Assembly (NCBI RefSeq): GCF_003815875.1
Contig: NZ_CP033924.1
Coordinates: 4,774,001-4,838,000 of the forward strand
Origin: Chryseobacterium lactis
Lineage (GTDB): Bacteria > Bacteroidota > Bacteroidia > Flavobacteriales > Weeksellaceae
Length of the DNA: 64,000 bases
Direction of reading: 5' to 3'
Part shown: one piece after another, positions 1 through 8,564 of the stretch
Numbering within the stretch: position 1 is the first letter of the stretch
How the letters are laid out: each line of letters opens with the position of its first letter
The notes under the pieces: model-generated
Database searches by the model: none
The model's input: only the letters and a program-made list of their open reading frames with translations
What the model was told of the DNA's origin: nothing
Position numbers and translations under genes: made by a program

Positions 1-725
1 GCGGAATTTTTAAAAGCGATATTAACAAACTCCTGACATTGTTCTGCATAAATCTTGATCTGCTTATATCTGCTGTCTTTGGAATGCAGCTGCATTTCAG
101 GATCCTTTACCAGGTCTTCTGCCAAAGTTTCAAGCTCATTTTGAAGGGCGAGGAACGGGTTATCAAGATTCCTGTATTGAGGTGCCATTCTTACCACTTC
201 TACTTCCATGGCCATTCCTGTTACCCTCCAGGAAAGGATATTCATCGAGAAAATAAGCTCCTTTTTTACATTTGGTTTGATAATAAAATCTGAAGCTCCC
301 ATAAGGTTCAGAAATTCATCAATTTCATTTTCAGGAAGGTTGTGAAGGTATTGTAAATCCTTTTTTGGTCTTAAACACACGTTGTCGATCATGTACCATA
401 TGGTCTTTTCATTTTCAACGGGTGGCAGCACCTTGTTTAATATTCTCTTTTTAAGTTCCGGAAAGAAGGCATTTTCAGAAAGAATATTAGCCTCTGTCAA
501 AGACAAATTGAAAGGCCTTCCTTTAAAAATATTGTGGATGTAATGTTTAAAATTATCGGCAAAATTAGGATTGCTTCTGAGAAAATTGAGCACATCTGTA
601 AAATCAGCTTTTTTTACACTCTCCAAAAACTCTGCAAATGGTTCTAAAGAAAGCGTTTCGTTCTTAAAAGAAAAATATTTTTTAAGAACTGACTCAAAAT
701 TTGTGCTGGAACTAAAGAATTTCAT
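1..725 (-). CDS. Gcr-like site-specific recombinase family protein (5' part, runs off left edge)
   Basis: An open frame of about 241 codons starts with ATG at 725 and continues past base 1, so only the N-terminal part is present. The translation begins MKFFSSSTNFESVLKKYF and contains the stretch MGASDFIIKPNVKKELIF. It resembles the N-terminal half of the large membrane proteins annotated as site-specific recombinase of the gonococcal Gcr type (SpecificRecomb family), usually around 650-700 residues. True recombinase activity for that family is poorly established. The visible part has no membrane segment, and the family's membrane helices would lie beyond the edge. It runs the same way as mtgA, whose start is upstream at 1383; the mtgA stop is only about 13 bases from this start, so the two may be cotranscribed. 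The family call rests on memory of the sequence pattern. Confidence 0.6.
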   Translation of the reverse strand, partial: MKFFSSSTNFESVLKKYFSFKNETLSLEPFAEFLESVKKADFTDVLNFLRSNPNFADNFKHYIHNIFKGRPFNLSLTEANILSENAFFPELKKRILNKVLPPVENEKTIWYMIDNVCLRPKKDLQYLHNLPENEIDEFLNLMGASDFIIKPNVKKELIFSMNILSWRVTGMAMEVEVVRMAPQYRNLDNPFLALQNELETLAEDLVKDPEMQLHSKDSRYKQIKIYAEQCQEFVNIAFKNS

Positions 726-738
726 TAGTACAAAGATA

Positions 739-1383
739 CTATTTCAAACTCACATTCCTCATCTGTCTCATGATCCAATTGTGTTTCTTTCTTAAATAAG
801 GTGAAGGATTTTTTGGATCATACTTCTTTGGATTCGGTAATACTGCGGCAATCCAGGCAGCATCTGAAGCACTTAAGTCTTTAGATGATTTTCCAAAATA
901 ATATTGAGCGGCCGCTTCCACTCCAAAAACACCCTTCCCCATTTCAATAGAATTCAGGTATCTTTCAAGAATAATGTCTTTGCTCCATACCTTTTCGATA
1001 ATAAAAGTGTAGACGGCTTCCAGTCCTTTTCTGACCCAGCTTCTGCCCTGCCATAGGAAAACATTTTTTGCCGTCTGTTGGGAAATGGTACTTCCGCCTC
1101 TTATTTTTTTCCCTTGTTCATTATGCTTCATCGCTTTTTCGATTGCGGTGTAATCAAATCCGTTATGGTCAAAAAACTTCTGATCTTCTGATGCAATAAC
1201 TGCTTTCTTCACATTATTTCCCATTTCATCGTAGGAAATATAGTCTCTGTGCAGCTTTCCGTATTCGAAAAGTCCTCCTATCTGAGTGATCGTGATTGGC
1301 GGATTAAAAAATCGACCCCAGATGATAAACACAACATTCATTACTAGAATGATAAAGATAAGCTGTTTAATTTTTTTCCACAT
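739..1383 (-). CDS. mtgA: Monofunctional biosynthetic peptidoglycan transglycosylase
   Basis: This is a single-domain GT51 glycosyltransferase that polymerises lipid II into glycan strands at the outer face of the inner membrane. Residues 7-24 form one membrane anchor. The GT51 motifs follow in order: the catalytic Glu in ASEDQKFFDH (E66), the GGSTISQQ motif (97-104), KGLEA around 120, and the RYLNSIEMGKGVFGVEAA block (141-158). The length of 214 residues fits MtgA and there is no transpeptidase domain. A TATTTTTG promoter box lies just upstream at 1403-1410 on the minus strand. The downstream neighbour is the recombinase-like gene. Confidence 0.92.
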   Translation of the reverse strand: MWKKIKQLIFIILVMNVVFIIWGRFFNPPITITQIGGLFEYGKLHRDYISYDEMGNNVKKAVIASEDQKFFDHNGFDYTAIEKAMKHNEQGKKIRGGSTISQQTAKNVFLWQGRSWVRKGLEAVYTFIIEKVWSKDIILERYLNSIEMGKGVFGVEAAAQYYFGKSSKDLSASDAAWIAAVLPNPKKYDPKNPSPYLRKKHNWIMRQMRNVSLK

Positions 1384-1402
1384 AACTTTATAAAAGGAAA
1401 GG

Positions 1403-1410
1403 CAAAAATA
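1403..1410 (-). promoter_or_regulatory. Putative promoter -7 box for mtgA
   Basis: The minus strand reads TATTTTTG, matching the Bacteroidota TAnnTTTG -7 box, 20 bases before the mtgA start. No clear -33 TTG was seen, so this is a motif match only. Confidence 0.4.
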
Positions 1411-1424
1411 AGCAATAGTCCGGC

Positions 1425-2471
1425 TTACTGCAACTCTTTCATATAAGTCAACTGATAATTTGGTAAAAGTTCCGGATGAAAGATTTTAATATAGTCTTTC
1501 AGGATAAGATCAGCTCTTACAGCACCGCTTTCAAAGAAATCATTGGCTTTTTGTCTTTCCTTACCACTGATCGTATAGATTTTCCCCTTATTGAATACGT
1601 CAAGTTTACCATAAAACCCGTTCATTTTCAGCATTTCACTTTTAGAAGCATGGTTTCCGGCGTTCACCCAGTACTGAACTCCTCCTGATTTTGCATATAC
1701 CTCTTCAAAGCCCATAGTTAAAGCTTTTTCATCTTTATTATCTTTTAAAATATAAGAAGCATTGGCATCTGCAATATAATGGGCTACGGAAGTATTTCCA
1801 CCCGGAAGATACCAAATGTCGCCATACATTTCATTAGCCAGAACAACAGGCTTTTCTTTTGCTGTTAAAGCCAATTGTTTTAATTCATTATAGTTTTTCT
1901 CAATTTCCTGAAATTTAGTATCTGCTTCTTTTTCTTTTGCTAACAATTCTCCAAATAGCTTTATATAGGCAGTTTTGTCCAATGGTTGCTGTTCCATATA
2001 TTCATCCAGAAATACCACCTGGATCCCATTGTTTTTTAATAGCTCATAGGTATTGTCAAAACTTGCAATATGATTGGTGAAAATGGCATCCGGTTTCAGA
2101 GAAATAATTTTTTCCACGTCATACTTCTGATCACTTCCTACATTCTGAATTTTTCCTTCCCTGATCATATTTTGGATTTTTTCCGAGTAAATATATTCCG
2201 GGCTTGAAATTCCTACGATTAGATTTTCTGCTCCCAGCTCTGAAATATAACCCGCCATACTTGCATTTAAAAGGATAATTTTCTTAAATGGAATTTGATT
2301 CTGCTTAAAATTATAGGTGAAATTTCCGGATTTCAGATCCACCACTCCATCATGTTCCTTAAATTGAGTACGGGCCGAGATATTTGTCCATTCAGAGGAC
2401 GAAATTTTTGTTTCTCTTTTACAGGCAATTAGCGAAAATACCGTGAATAAAAGTAAAATTTTCTGTTTCAT
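1425..2471 (-). CDS. ABC-type metallophore/vitamin substrate-binding lipoprotein
   Basis: This is a periplasmic binding protein of the BtuF/FepB/FhuD class that would deliver a corrinoid, siderophore or haem-like ligand to an ABC importer. The start chosen is ATG at 2471 (MKQKILLLF), which gives a lipoprotein signal ending in SLIAC. The longer frame up to 2558 would run into the divergent tRNA and its promoter, so it is rejected. The mature part has the two-lobe signature of the class: a lobe with LLNASMAGYISELGAENLIVG, the segment ISLKPDAIFTN, and a C-terminal lobe with YGDIWYLPGG. No permease or ATPase gene lies next to it, so the ligand cannot be inferred. Confidence 0.82.
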   Translation of the reverse strand: MKQKILLLFTVFSLIACKRETKISSSEWTNISARTQFKEHDGVVDLKSGNFTYNFKQNQIPFKKIILLNASMAGYISELGAENLIVGISSPEYIYSEKIQNMIREGKIQNVGSDQKYDVEKIISLKPDAIFTNHIASFDNTYELLKNNGIQVVFLDEYMEQQPLDKTAYIKLFGELLAKEKEADTKFQEIEKNYNELKQLALTAKEKPVVLANEMYGDIWYLPGGNTSVAHYIADANASYILKDNKDEKALTMGFEEVYAKSGGVQYWVNAGNHASKSEMLKMNGFYGKLDVFNKGKIYTISGKERQKANDFFESGAVRADLILKDYIKIFHPELLPNYQLTYMKELQ

Positions 2472-2495
2472 TCTCCAAAGAACGGAAAAAAGTGG

Positions 2496-2503
2496 TATAT
2501 TTG
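2496..2503 (+). promoter_or_regulatory. Promoter -7 box for tRNA-Arg
   Basis: TATATTTG matches the Bacteroidota TAnnTTTG box and sits 27 bases before the first base of the tRNA, in the right orientation. It lies between the divergent tRNA and the binding-protein gene. Confidence 0.6.
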
Positions 2504-2530
2504 CAACCGTTAAACAACAAGATAACAAAC

Positions 2531-2604
2531 GGCCTCGTGGCGCAACTGAATAGCGCATCTGATTACGGCTCAGAAGGTTACAGGTTTGAATCCTGTCGAG
2601 GTCA
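2531..2604 (+). tRNA. tRNA-Arg (anticodon ACG)
   Basis: The full cloverleaf can be folded by eye. The acceptor stem GGCCTCG pairs with CGAGGTC (one G-U). The D stem is GCGC/GCGC. The anticodon stem TCTGA/TCAGA encloses loop TTACGGC with anticodon ACG. The T stem ACAGG/CCTGT encloses loop TTTGAAT, and the discriminator base is A2604. CCA is not encoded. ACG is the usual bacterial tRNA-Arg anticodon that is converted to ICG. Confidence 0.95.
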
Positions 2605-2610
2605 CTGAAG

Positions 2611-2644
2611 GAGACAACTATTTTATAGTTGTCTCTATTTTTTT
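2611..2644 (+). terminator. Intrinsic terminator of tRNA-Arg
   Basis: GAGACAACTA pairs with TAGTTGTCTC around a short TTTTA loop and is followed by a T-rich run into 2644, six bases after the tRNA. Confidence 0.85.
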
Positions 2645-2726
2645 ACGCATAAATATATTGGAATTGCCACAAAAACCGGTCTAAGGCTAAATCTTCACCC
2701 TTACTTCTTCACATTATTGCATCTTT

Positions 2727-3959
2727 TTAATCTTTAGCTTCTTTTTCACCTTTTTGTCGAAAAGCAAAATATACAATAATTACACTCATAAACATTAAAA
2801 TGGATGCTAGAAAAAATGGAGCTCCTGAAAATTGAAATGGCGCTTTATCATGAGTGAAATAATAGAATAAATTTGTCATCATTGGAGGTCCAAAAATAGA
2901 GGTAGCACTCACTAAACTTGATAATGCTCCCTGCAGTTCCCCCTGTTCATTTGCAGGAACATTTTTACTGATTATTGATTGAAGTGCAGGCCCGCAGATT
3001 CCACCTAAGGAATAGGGGACGAGAAAAACAAACATCATCCATCCTTGATTAGTAAATGCAAAGAGCATTAAACCTAATGCATAAAATAGCAACCCAAAAT
3101 ATACACTTTTATGTTCTCCTAATTTTGGAGTTGTCCACCTAATTAGAATTCCTTGTACTAAGCCAAGCAATAAGCCAAGCAAACCAAGCGACAGACCTAC
3201 AGTTCTCTCCGTCCAATTAAATTTATACATAGTAAAAAAATGCCAATTGCTTTGTACAGCGTGGAGGGCAACATAGACCAAAATTAAAGCGATGACGAGA
3301 TTTGATATTTTTGACTGTTTTCTCAAAAAATTAACTGTTCCAATAGGGTTTGCACGTTTCCAGCTAAACGACCGACGTTTATCTTTTCCTAAACTTTCCG
3401 GTAGTATAAACAGGCCGTAAAGAAAATTCACCATGCATAATATTGCCGCGAAATAAAAGGGAACTCTTGCTCCATAATGTCCAAGTAAACCACCTATTAC
3501 CGGACCTATAATAAACCCTAATCCAAAAGCTGCACCGATTAAGCCGAAATTTTTAGTTCTATCTTCATCGGTGGAGATGTCGGCTATATATGCACTAGCT
3601 GTTGAAATACTAGCCCCAGTAAGACCGGCAATGATTCTTCCAAAAAACAACCACCCAATAGAAGGTGCTAGTGCTAATAGTAGATAATCAATAGCAAATC
3701 CGAAAAGAGAAATTAAAATAATTGGGCGTCTCCCATACTTATCACTAAGATTACCCACTATAGGTGCAAATATAAATTGCGTAATAGCATAAGCGAAGCC
3801 AAGCCAACCTCCATATTTTGCAGCTTCACTAAGGTCACTATTGATAAGTTCTCCAATGAGTTTAGGAACCACGGGTAGTATAATTCCCCAACCTGTAATA
3901 TCGATCAACAAAGTGATAAATATAAATCCAATAGCTGCTTTTTTACCTGTTTTTTTCAT
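2727..3959 (-). CDS. Tet-like (TCR family) MFS drug efflux transporter
   Basis: This is a 12-helix major facilitator of the DHA1 family, probably a proton-coupled drug exporter. It has the opening LLIDITGWGIILPVVPKL of the TCR/Tet group and motif A GNLSDKYGRRP at 69-79 between helices 2 and 3. The GRIIAGLTGASI segment and the GFIIGPVIGG motif C (helix 5) mark an exporter. Its length of 410 residues is normal. Chromosomal relatives of this type in Flavobacteriia are usually labelled TetA-like without proof of tetracycline resistance. The AraC gene 120 bases upstream on the same strand probably regulates it. Confidence 0.85.
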   Translation of the reverse strand: MKKTGKKAAIGFIFITLLIDITGWGIILPVVPKLIGELINSDLSEAAKYGGWLGFAYAITQFIFAPIVGNLSDKYGRRPIILISLFGFAIDYLLLALAPSIGWLFFGRIIAGLTGASISTASAYIADISTDEDRTKNFGLIGAAFGLGFIIGPVIGGLLGHYGARVPFYFAAILCMVNFLYGLFILPESLGKDKRRSFSWKRANPIGTVNFLRKQSKISNLVIALILVYVALHAVQSNWHFFTMYKFNWTERTVGLSLGLLGLLLGLVQGILIRWTTPKLGEHKSVYFGLLFYALGLMLFAFTNQGWMMFVFLVPYSLGGICGPALQSIISKNVPANEQGELQGALSSLVSATSIFGPPMMTNLFYYFTHDKAPFQFSGAPFFLASILMFMSVIIVYFAFRQKGEKEAKD

Positions 3960-4078
3960 GTTGTAAAATTAAACAGAGATAAAAAGCAGGTATTAACAAT
4001 TTAATGGTGTTTACGTACAATCTGAAAGCTAATCATGTTCAGCAATCTGTAAATAGCTTAGACATAAAAGAACATAAA

Positions 4079-4981
4079 TTAGTATTCGTTTCTATAGGTT
4101 TTTGGCGACACTCCTACTATTCTTTTAAAGTATCTGCAGAAGACACTTGTTTCTTCGAAATGAAGCTCATTGCTAATTTCTTTAATTGATAAATTAGAAG
4201 ATTTCAATAGTGTTTTAGCATGTAGAATTGTGATATGATCAATCCACTGTAATACAGATTTCCCCGTTCTCTGTTTCAGGAAAGTGGAAAGATATTGTGG
4301 TGTTAAATGTAGCTTTTTAGCATAAAACGCAACACTTCGTTCTTGGTTAGCATGCTTTGAAATGAGTAGATAAAAATCATCTATAATCTCATGTGTGCGG
4401 TTTTTCACCAAGCTTTTGTTATTCGGTAAAGAAGAATATACTTCAGAAATCATACTAATCAGAACCATAACAAGATGTCGAAGCATTTCTGTTTTATTAT
4501 GGCTAGGTTTTTTATTGTAGAAATTCTGTATAAGCGTCAATAATTCATTTTGCAACTTTATTTCTTCAGGTTGAAGTCTGATAACTGGCTGCCATCTAAT
4601 TTGGTTGTTCATTATAAACTCACGTAAAATTGGAAATGCTGTAATAAAATCTAAGGAAAGACCAATGGTTACAATTTGGGCATCGTCACTCAATGCTTTT
4701 GTGTCCATCATCAATTGCGGCTGTAAAACAGCAATATCACCTGCGTTCATTTCATATTCCAAAAAATGAATCTGTGCTTTCATGGATCCTTGTATCAGGA
4801 ATCCTAGCAATAAACCATCAAATAGACGGCTATTGTTTGTATATTTCTTTTTAGGATCATTTTGTTGATTGAGAATAACTATTCCTTCCGTCTTTTTTGA
4901 AGAATCAAGATTGTACAATTTATAGACATTATCCAAAGTTATCAATAGAGCCATGTGCAAATATCTAAAAAATGAAATCAT
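4079..4981 (-). CDS. AraC family transcriptional regulator
   Basis: This protein of 300 residues has a C-terminal pair of helix-turn-helix units over roughly the last 95 residues: RSVAFYAKKLHLTPQYLSTFLK, then LSIKEISNELHFEETSVFCRYFKRIVG, ending SPKTYRNEY. The N-terminal two thirds is a cupin-like sensing domain without recognisable ligand residues. A second Met at residue 10 (4954) is an alternative start. It lies immediately upstream of the Tet-like pump on the same strand, which suggests that it controls that gene. The possible promoter box CAAAAATA (5072-5079; minus strand TATTTTTG) is about 90 bases upstream. Confidence 0.88.
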   Translation of the reverse strand: MISFFRYLHMALLITLDNVYKLYNLDSSKKTEGIVILNQQNDPKKKYTNNSRLFDGLLLGFLIQGSMKAQIHFLEYEMNAGDIAVLQPQLMMDTKALSDDAQIVTIGLSLDFITAFPILREFIMNNQIRWQPVIRLQPEEIKLQNELLTLIQNFYNKKPSHNKTEMLRHLVMVLISMISEVYSSLPNNKSLVKNRTHEIIDDFYLLISKHANQERSVAFYAKKLHLTPQYLSTFLKQRTGKSVLQWIDHITILHAKTLLKSSNLSIKEISNELHFEETSVFCRYFKRIVGVSPKTYRNEY

Positions 4982-5340
4982 CTATTAAATTAATAAGGTA
5001 CTAAATCAGCAACATGAGATAATTCATCTCATTATCAGTAATATAAATCCAATATACAGTAAAGCGAGTTACAAAAATACATGTCAATTACAGGCAATAT
5101 CATCCAATGTATAGGTTAAATCCTTTATTCATTTATCCCGTTTAGTTGCAATATAGTCATCATTCAAGCTCCGATTCCAAAAGCTTTCAAATAAATTCTT
5201 TCGGTAATACTGTAACGATCACATTGAGTATAAAAATCCATTGACATTTATCAATGGATTTTCTTACCTTTTATCATTGCTAAAACTATTAGAAATAGTC
5301 CAAATTTGTTATGTGAACAATTACTCACAAAAAATGAAAT
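4982..5340. other. Intergenic region with two hairpins
   Basis: I see no gene in these 359 bases. They hold a small 7-bp inverted repeat, ATGAGAT...ATCTCAT, at 5013-5031, and the strong hairpin listed at 5233-5262. The rest is AT-rich sequence that must contain the divergent promoters of the AraC gene and the flavoenzyme gene. Confidence 0.6.
5233..5262. terminator. Terminator-like 12-bp hairpin
   Basis: AAAATCCATTGA and TCAATGGATTTT form a perfect 12-bp stem around CATTTA. It sits about 80 bases before the flavoenzyme start with no gene visibly ending there. It could be a leader attenuator or the terminator of a lost gene. Confidence 0.55.
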
Positions 5341-6378
5341 ATGGAAATAGGAATTGACAGCTTTATAGCTACAGGCGCTTATGAAGGTCCTCTTAATCCA
5401 AAAGAGAATCAGGAAGCAATGGAAACCTTGCTCGCCAGAATTGAGTTTGCTGACAAGGCGGGGCTTCATGTATTTGGACTGGGAGAACATCACAGGAAGG
5501 AATTTCTGGATGAGGCACCAGCAGTTATATTAGCAGCCGCCGCAGCCCGTACCAAAAATATACGTCTCACCAGTGCCGTAACCGTACTGAGTGCAGCAGA
5601 TCCTGTACGCGTTTTCCAGGAGTATGCTACACTGGATATCATATCCGGAGGCCGAGCGGAAATTGTTGCGGGACGAGGCTCTTTTGTAGATGCTTACCCT
5701 TTATTCGGACTGAATCTCAACGAATATGATGCTCTCTTTGCTGAGAAAATAGAATTATTGTTAACACTCCGCAATCAGGAAACAGTATCCTGGAAAGGCA
5801 AATTCCGTCCTTCTCTACATGAACAACCGATATATCCCCGTCCTTTACAGGAATCACTTCCTATATGGATTGGAGTGGGTGGAACTCCGGAGTCTTTTGT
5901 ACGTGCCGGCACCTTAGGTGTGCCCCTCATGGTGGCTATCATTGGTGGGGAAACCCATCGTTTCAAACCTTTGATCGACTTGTATTATGAAGCAGGAAGA
6001 AAGGCCGGTCATTCTCCTGATCAATTGAAGGTAGGCTTACACTCTTTGGGCTATGTAGCGGATACCACCGAACTGGCAAAGGATGAATATTTCCCTGGAT
6101 ATCAGGAAATGATGGGAAAGATGGGCAAAGAAAGAGGGTGGTCAACTCCTACACGTGCTCAGTTTGAGGCTCAGGCCGGATTAACCGGTGCTTATGTAGT
6201 GGGTAGCCCTGAGGAAGTAGCTGCAAAAATCCTTCGTCACAGCAAGGCCTTGGGAGGAATTTCAAGGTTTACCTTCCAGATGGACAACCCCGGGCTAACC
6301 AAAGAACAGGTATATAGATCCATTGAGCTTATCGGTTCGAAAGTTATTCCATTACTGAAGGAATCCGAAAAAGCTTAA
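5341..6378 (+). CDS. LLM class flavin-dependent oxidoreductase
   Basis: This is a luciferase-like monooxygenase fold (TIM barrel binding FMNH2 or F420-type flavin). The segment FADKAGLHVFGLGEHHR is typical of the bacterial luciferase superfamily. It is followed by AAAAARTKNIRLTSAVTVLSA, the GGRAEIVAGRGS flavin-binding region and PIWIGVGGTPES. The length of 345 residues matches stand-alone members. The substrate is unknown, and the presence of this fold does not imply light emission. A perfect hairpin terminator follows, shared with the convergent NTF2-like gene. Confidence 0.88.
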   Translation: MEIGIDSFIATGAYEGPLNPKENQEAMETLLARIEFADKAGLHVFGLGEHHRKEFLDEAPAVILAAAAARTKNIRLTSAVTVLSAADPVRVFQEYATLDIISGGRAEIVAGRGSFVDAYPLFGLNLNEYDALFAEKIELLLTLRNQETVSWKGKFRPSLHEQPIYPRPLQESLPIWIGVGGTPESFVRAGTLGVPLMVAIIGGETHRFKPLIDLYYEAGRKAGHSPDQLKVGLHSLGYVADTTELAKDEYFPGYQEMMGKMGKERGWSTPTRAQFEAQAGLTGAYVVGSPEEVAAKILRHSKALGGISRFTFQMDNPGLTKEQVYRSIELIGSKVIPLLKESEKA

Positions 6379-6386
6379 ATAAGATA

Positions 6387-6427
6387 AATCAGCCATTCCT
6401 GAGCTAAAATTACAGGAATGGCTGATT
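6387..6427. terminator. Bidirectional intrinsic terminator
   Basis: A perfect 15-bp stem, AATCAGCCATTCCTG/CAGGAATGGCTGATT, with an 11-base loop lies between two convergent genes and has T/A-rich flanks on both sides. Confidence 0.85.
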
Positions 6428-6472
6428 CATTTAAGGTCCTAAGCTATTTAAAAGAAAAGCTTACTTTAAGCA

Positions 6473-6853
6473 TTAACTTAGTGTCTGAAATAATTTGGAT
6501 ACAATTTTCCATTCTTCATTAACCTTGATCAATGAATGATAATCAACCCCATCCTTCCCTGCTGCATTGTTTTCATATCCTATACGTGCCAGAGCAATAT
6601 CATTCGTTTTATGAAGCACATCAATGTTCACCTTAATGTTTGGTGCTATTCCGTGCTTTTCCACTGAATCATATAAATTAGTGATGCTTCCCTCCACAAG
6701 GAACTCATCCCAATACCCATACATGATAGCATCGGTATGGAATGATTGTTTCAGTTGTTCAATATTGCCGTTTCTCAATCCTTCTGTGTAGTTTTCCAGA
6801 ACTGCTTTTATTGCTACATAATCCTGAACAGTATTTTTTTCTGACGTTGCCAT
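6473..6853 (-). CDS. NTF2-like / putative lumazine-binding family protein
   Basis: This is a 126-residue cytosolic protein of the SnoaL/NTF2-like cone fold, resembling the putative lumazine-binding group (Lumazine_bd_2). Recognisable parts are VLENYTEGLRNGNIEQLKQSF near the start, FHTDAIMYGYW in the middle and the final strand LIKVNEEWKIVSKLF. It has no signal peptide. Such proteins are small-molecule-binding or isomerase-like folds, and the substrate here is unknown. A TACTTTTG promoter box lies upstream on the minus strand at 6880-6887. It converges on the flavoenzyme gene, so any functional link between them is speculative. Confidence 0.75.
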   Translation of the reverse strand: MATSEKNTVQDYVAIKAVLENYTEGLRNGNIEQLKQSFHTDAIMYGYWDEFLVEGSITNLYDSVEKHGIAPNIKVNIDVLHKTNDIALARIGYENNAAGKDGVDYHSLIKVNEEWKIVSKLFQTLS

Positions 6854-6879
6854 ATTTCTTTTTTATTGATTACTTAATG

Positions 6880-6887
6880 CAAAAGTA
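6880..6887 (-). promoter_or_regulatory. Putative promoter -7 box
   Basis: The minus strand reads TACTTTTG (TAnnTTTG type), 27 bases before the start of the NTF2-like gene. Confidence 0.5.
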
Positions 6888-6949
6888 TAGCAAGCTGTTT
6901 CACTTTGTTTTTCTATATCGTTCAGTTTACTTTTCTATTTAGCTCAATT

Positions 6950-7822
6950 TTAAAGTGAAGTTCTGTAAAATGTGGGTGCCTGCCCATGATATTCTTTGAA
7001 AATTCGTGAAAAATGGGAGATATTTTCAAAACCAAGTGAGAAACAGATCTCCGCTACAGGTAGTTGAGTTGATTCGAGCATCTCTCTGGCCTTATCCAGA
7101 CGTTTTTTCCTGATCCAGGCTGCCGGTGCCATATTATAAATAGCTTTGAAATCCCTTTTGAAACTGGAAATACTTCTTCCCGAAAGAGAGGCAAGATCCT
7201 CCATAGAAATGGATGAGGTATAGTATTGTTCTACGATGTGCTGAATTTCTTTCTGTACAGGTTTACGCAACTGCAATAATTCCTGAAACAAACCATCATT
7301 TCCTATCCCCAAATGATAGAGCATTTCCGTCATCTTCAATCGCAGCTGCCCTGAATAGACGCCCTGGGAATCGTCAAAATAAACACGAAGTGAATCCGTG
7401 AAGGTAATAAGGCATTCGCTCATACGGTGTACCCCTGTCCGGATTTTTCCATTTGTACCTTTTGGAATTATTTTTTCGGTAGTTGCTAAAAAAGTACTGA
7501 TCATATCTTCGCTGATGCTGAACATCATTTCGCAATATTTTCCATTATTTTCAAGGTTTCCATGCCTTTCATACAGAACACCCGTCGCCTTCCTGAGCAG
7601 CGTCATTTCATTTTTCCCTACCTCGTATTGATCCTCACCGAGTGAAAGCGTTGAATGTCCTTCCAGAACGAAGAGCAGCGCATGGTTCTCCATATACATC
7701 ATCCCTTTTTCTTCCTTCCCTTGAAAGCTATGCTGCAGTACAGAATAGTCATCAAATTTCAAACTATTTTCCTTTGCAGAGACAATATCCGGGCTTTCAG
7801 GTATTTTAATTACTTGCTTCAT
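6950..7822 (-). CDS. AraC family transcriptional regulator
   Basis: This protein of 290 residues has a C-terminal double helix-turn-helix over about residues 200-290: SMEDLASLSGRSISSFKRDF, then LPVAEICFSLGFENISHFSRIF, ending in PTFYRTS. The N-terminal domain resembles a ligand-binding AraC cupin, with LLFVLEGHSTLSLGEDQYEVG. It lies between the NTF2-like gene and the Crp-like gene on the same strand. The downstream gap to the NTF2-like start is 97 bases and carries that gene's own promoter box. The target genes are not evident. Confidence 0.88.
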   Translation of the reverse strand: MKQVIKIPESPDIVSAKENSLKFDDYSVLQHSFQGKEEKGMMYMENHALLFVLEGHSTLSLGEDQYEVGKNEMTLLRKATGVLYERHGNLENNGKYCEMMFSISEDMISTFLATTEKIIPKGTNGKIRTGVHRMSECLITFTDSLRVYFDDSQGVYSGQLRLKMTEMLYHLGIGNDGLFQELLQLRKPVQKEIQHIVEQYYTSSISMEDLASLSGRSISSFKRDFKAIYNMAPAAWIRKKRLDKAREMLESTQLPVAEICFSLGFENISHFSRIFKEYHGQAPTFYRTSL

Positions 7823-7864
7823 AATCTGTAGAAGTTTCTAATTATTATTCAACCTTAGTCCGCA

Positions 7865-8446
7865 TCACTTTCTGACCATCTGCGTCCGGATTCTGCTTAG
7901 CGTTTCCTTGGTAATCCCCAGATAGGATGCAACCAAATGCTGCGGAAACCGCTGTAGAAAAGCTGGATAAGTTGTTAAAAAATCAATATATCGCTGTTCT
8001 GCTGATTGACTGATAAAGGCATTGATCCTTTTTTGAGAGGAAAAAGAATGCTTATCATCTAAAACTCTGGCCATTTCGTTGAAGGCAGGAATCTTCATCA
8101 GTTCTACAGAGTCTGCTTTGGAAACTAGCAATACCTCAGTATCTTCCCAGGCATCAATATTAAAGGCAGAAGGGATCAACATTGTAAAGCTTTCACGATC
8201 AACCACCCACCAATCTTCCAGAGACAACCGCACAACGTGCTCCACTCCTTTCTCATCCACACTGTATTGCCTCATTGCACCTTTAACAATAAATGCTGAA
8301 TATTTGCACACTTCACCTGCCTGCAAAAAATACTGTCTTTTCCTTATCTTTTTCGGAATGAAAACAGATTTGATAAATTCAATATCAGCTTCTGATAGTG
8401 ACTGCGCCGAATGTCGTTGAATATAATTGATCAATGATTCATGCAT
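7865..8446 (-). CDS. Crp/Fnr family transcriptional regulator
   Basis: This protein of 193 residues has an N-terminal cyclic-nucleotide-binding-type beta roll (KRQYFLQAGEVCKYSAFIVKGAMRQYS). A dimerisation helix follows, and then a short C-terminal winged helix with the recognition part ASYLGITKETLSRIR near residues 173-187. This short form is common in Bacteroidota and usually lacks the residues needed to bind cAMP. It has its own TATATTTG promoter box upstream at 8473-8480. The adjacent YceI and pirin genes on the same strand are possible targets. Confidence 0.88.
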   Translation of the reverse strand: MHESLINYIQRHSAQSLSEADIEFIKSVFIPKKIRKRQYFLQAGEVCKYSAFIVKGAMRQYSVDEKGVEHVVRLSLEDWWVVDRESFTMLIPSAFNIDAWEDTEVLLVSKADSVELMKIPAFNEMARVLDDKHSFSSQKRINAFISQSAEQRYIDFLTTYPAFLQRFPQHLVASYLGITKETLSRIRTQMVRK

Positions 8447-8472
8447 AAAACATTTAGGATTTTGGATGATAA

Positions 8473-8480
8473 CAAATATA
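8473..8480 (-). promoter_or_regulatory. Promoter -7 box for the Crp-like gene
   Basis: The minus strand reads TATATTTG, an exact TAnnTTTG match, 27 bases before the start at 8446. Confidence 0.55.
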
Positions 8481-8522
8481 ATGATTCTCTTATGAAGCCG
8501 TCAAATTGGCTCCAAAACTTAG

Positions 8523-8556
8523 TGCATCCAGATACAATACACTACATCCGGATGCA
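8523..8556. terminator. Weak terminator-like hairpin after the YceI gene
   Basis: TGCATCC and GGATGCA form a 7-bp stem just beyond the YceI stop codon. The T-rich run is on the plus-strand side only, so it is a doubtful terminator for the minus-strand gene. Confidence 0.35.
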
Positions 8557-8564
8557 TTTATTTT

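Noticed and set aside
2472..2558. N-terminal extension of the binding lipoprotein
   Set aside because: It would run over the promoter and first bases of the divergent tRNA and would destroy the lipoprotein signal.
5341..6378. Bioluminescence gene
   Set aside because: A single luciferase-like monooxygenase without luxB or fatty-acid reductase genes is a generic flavoenzyme.
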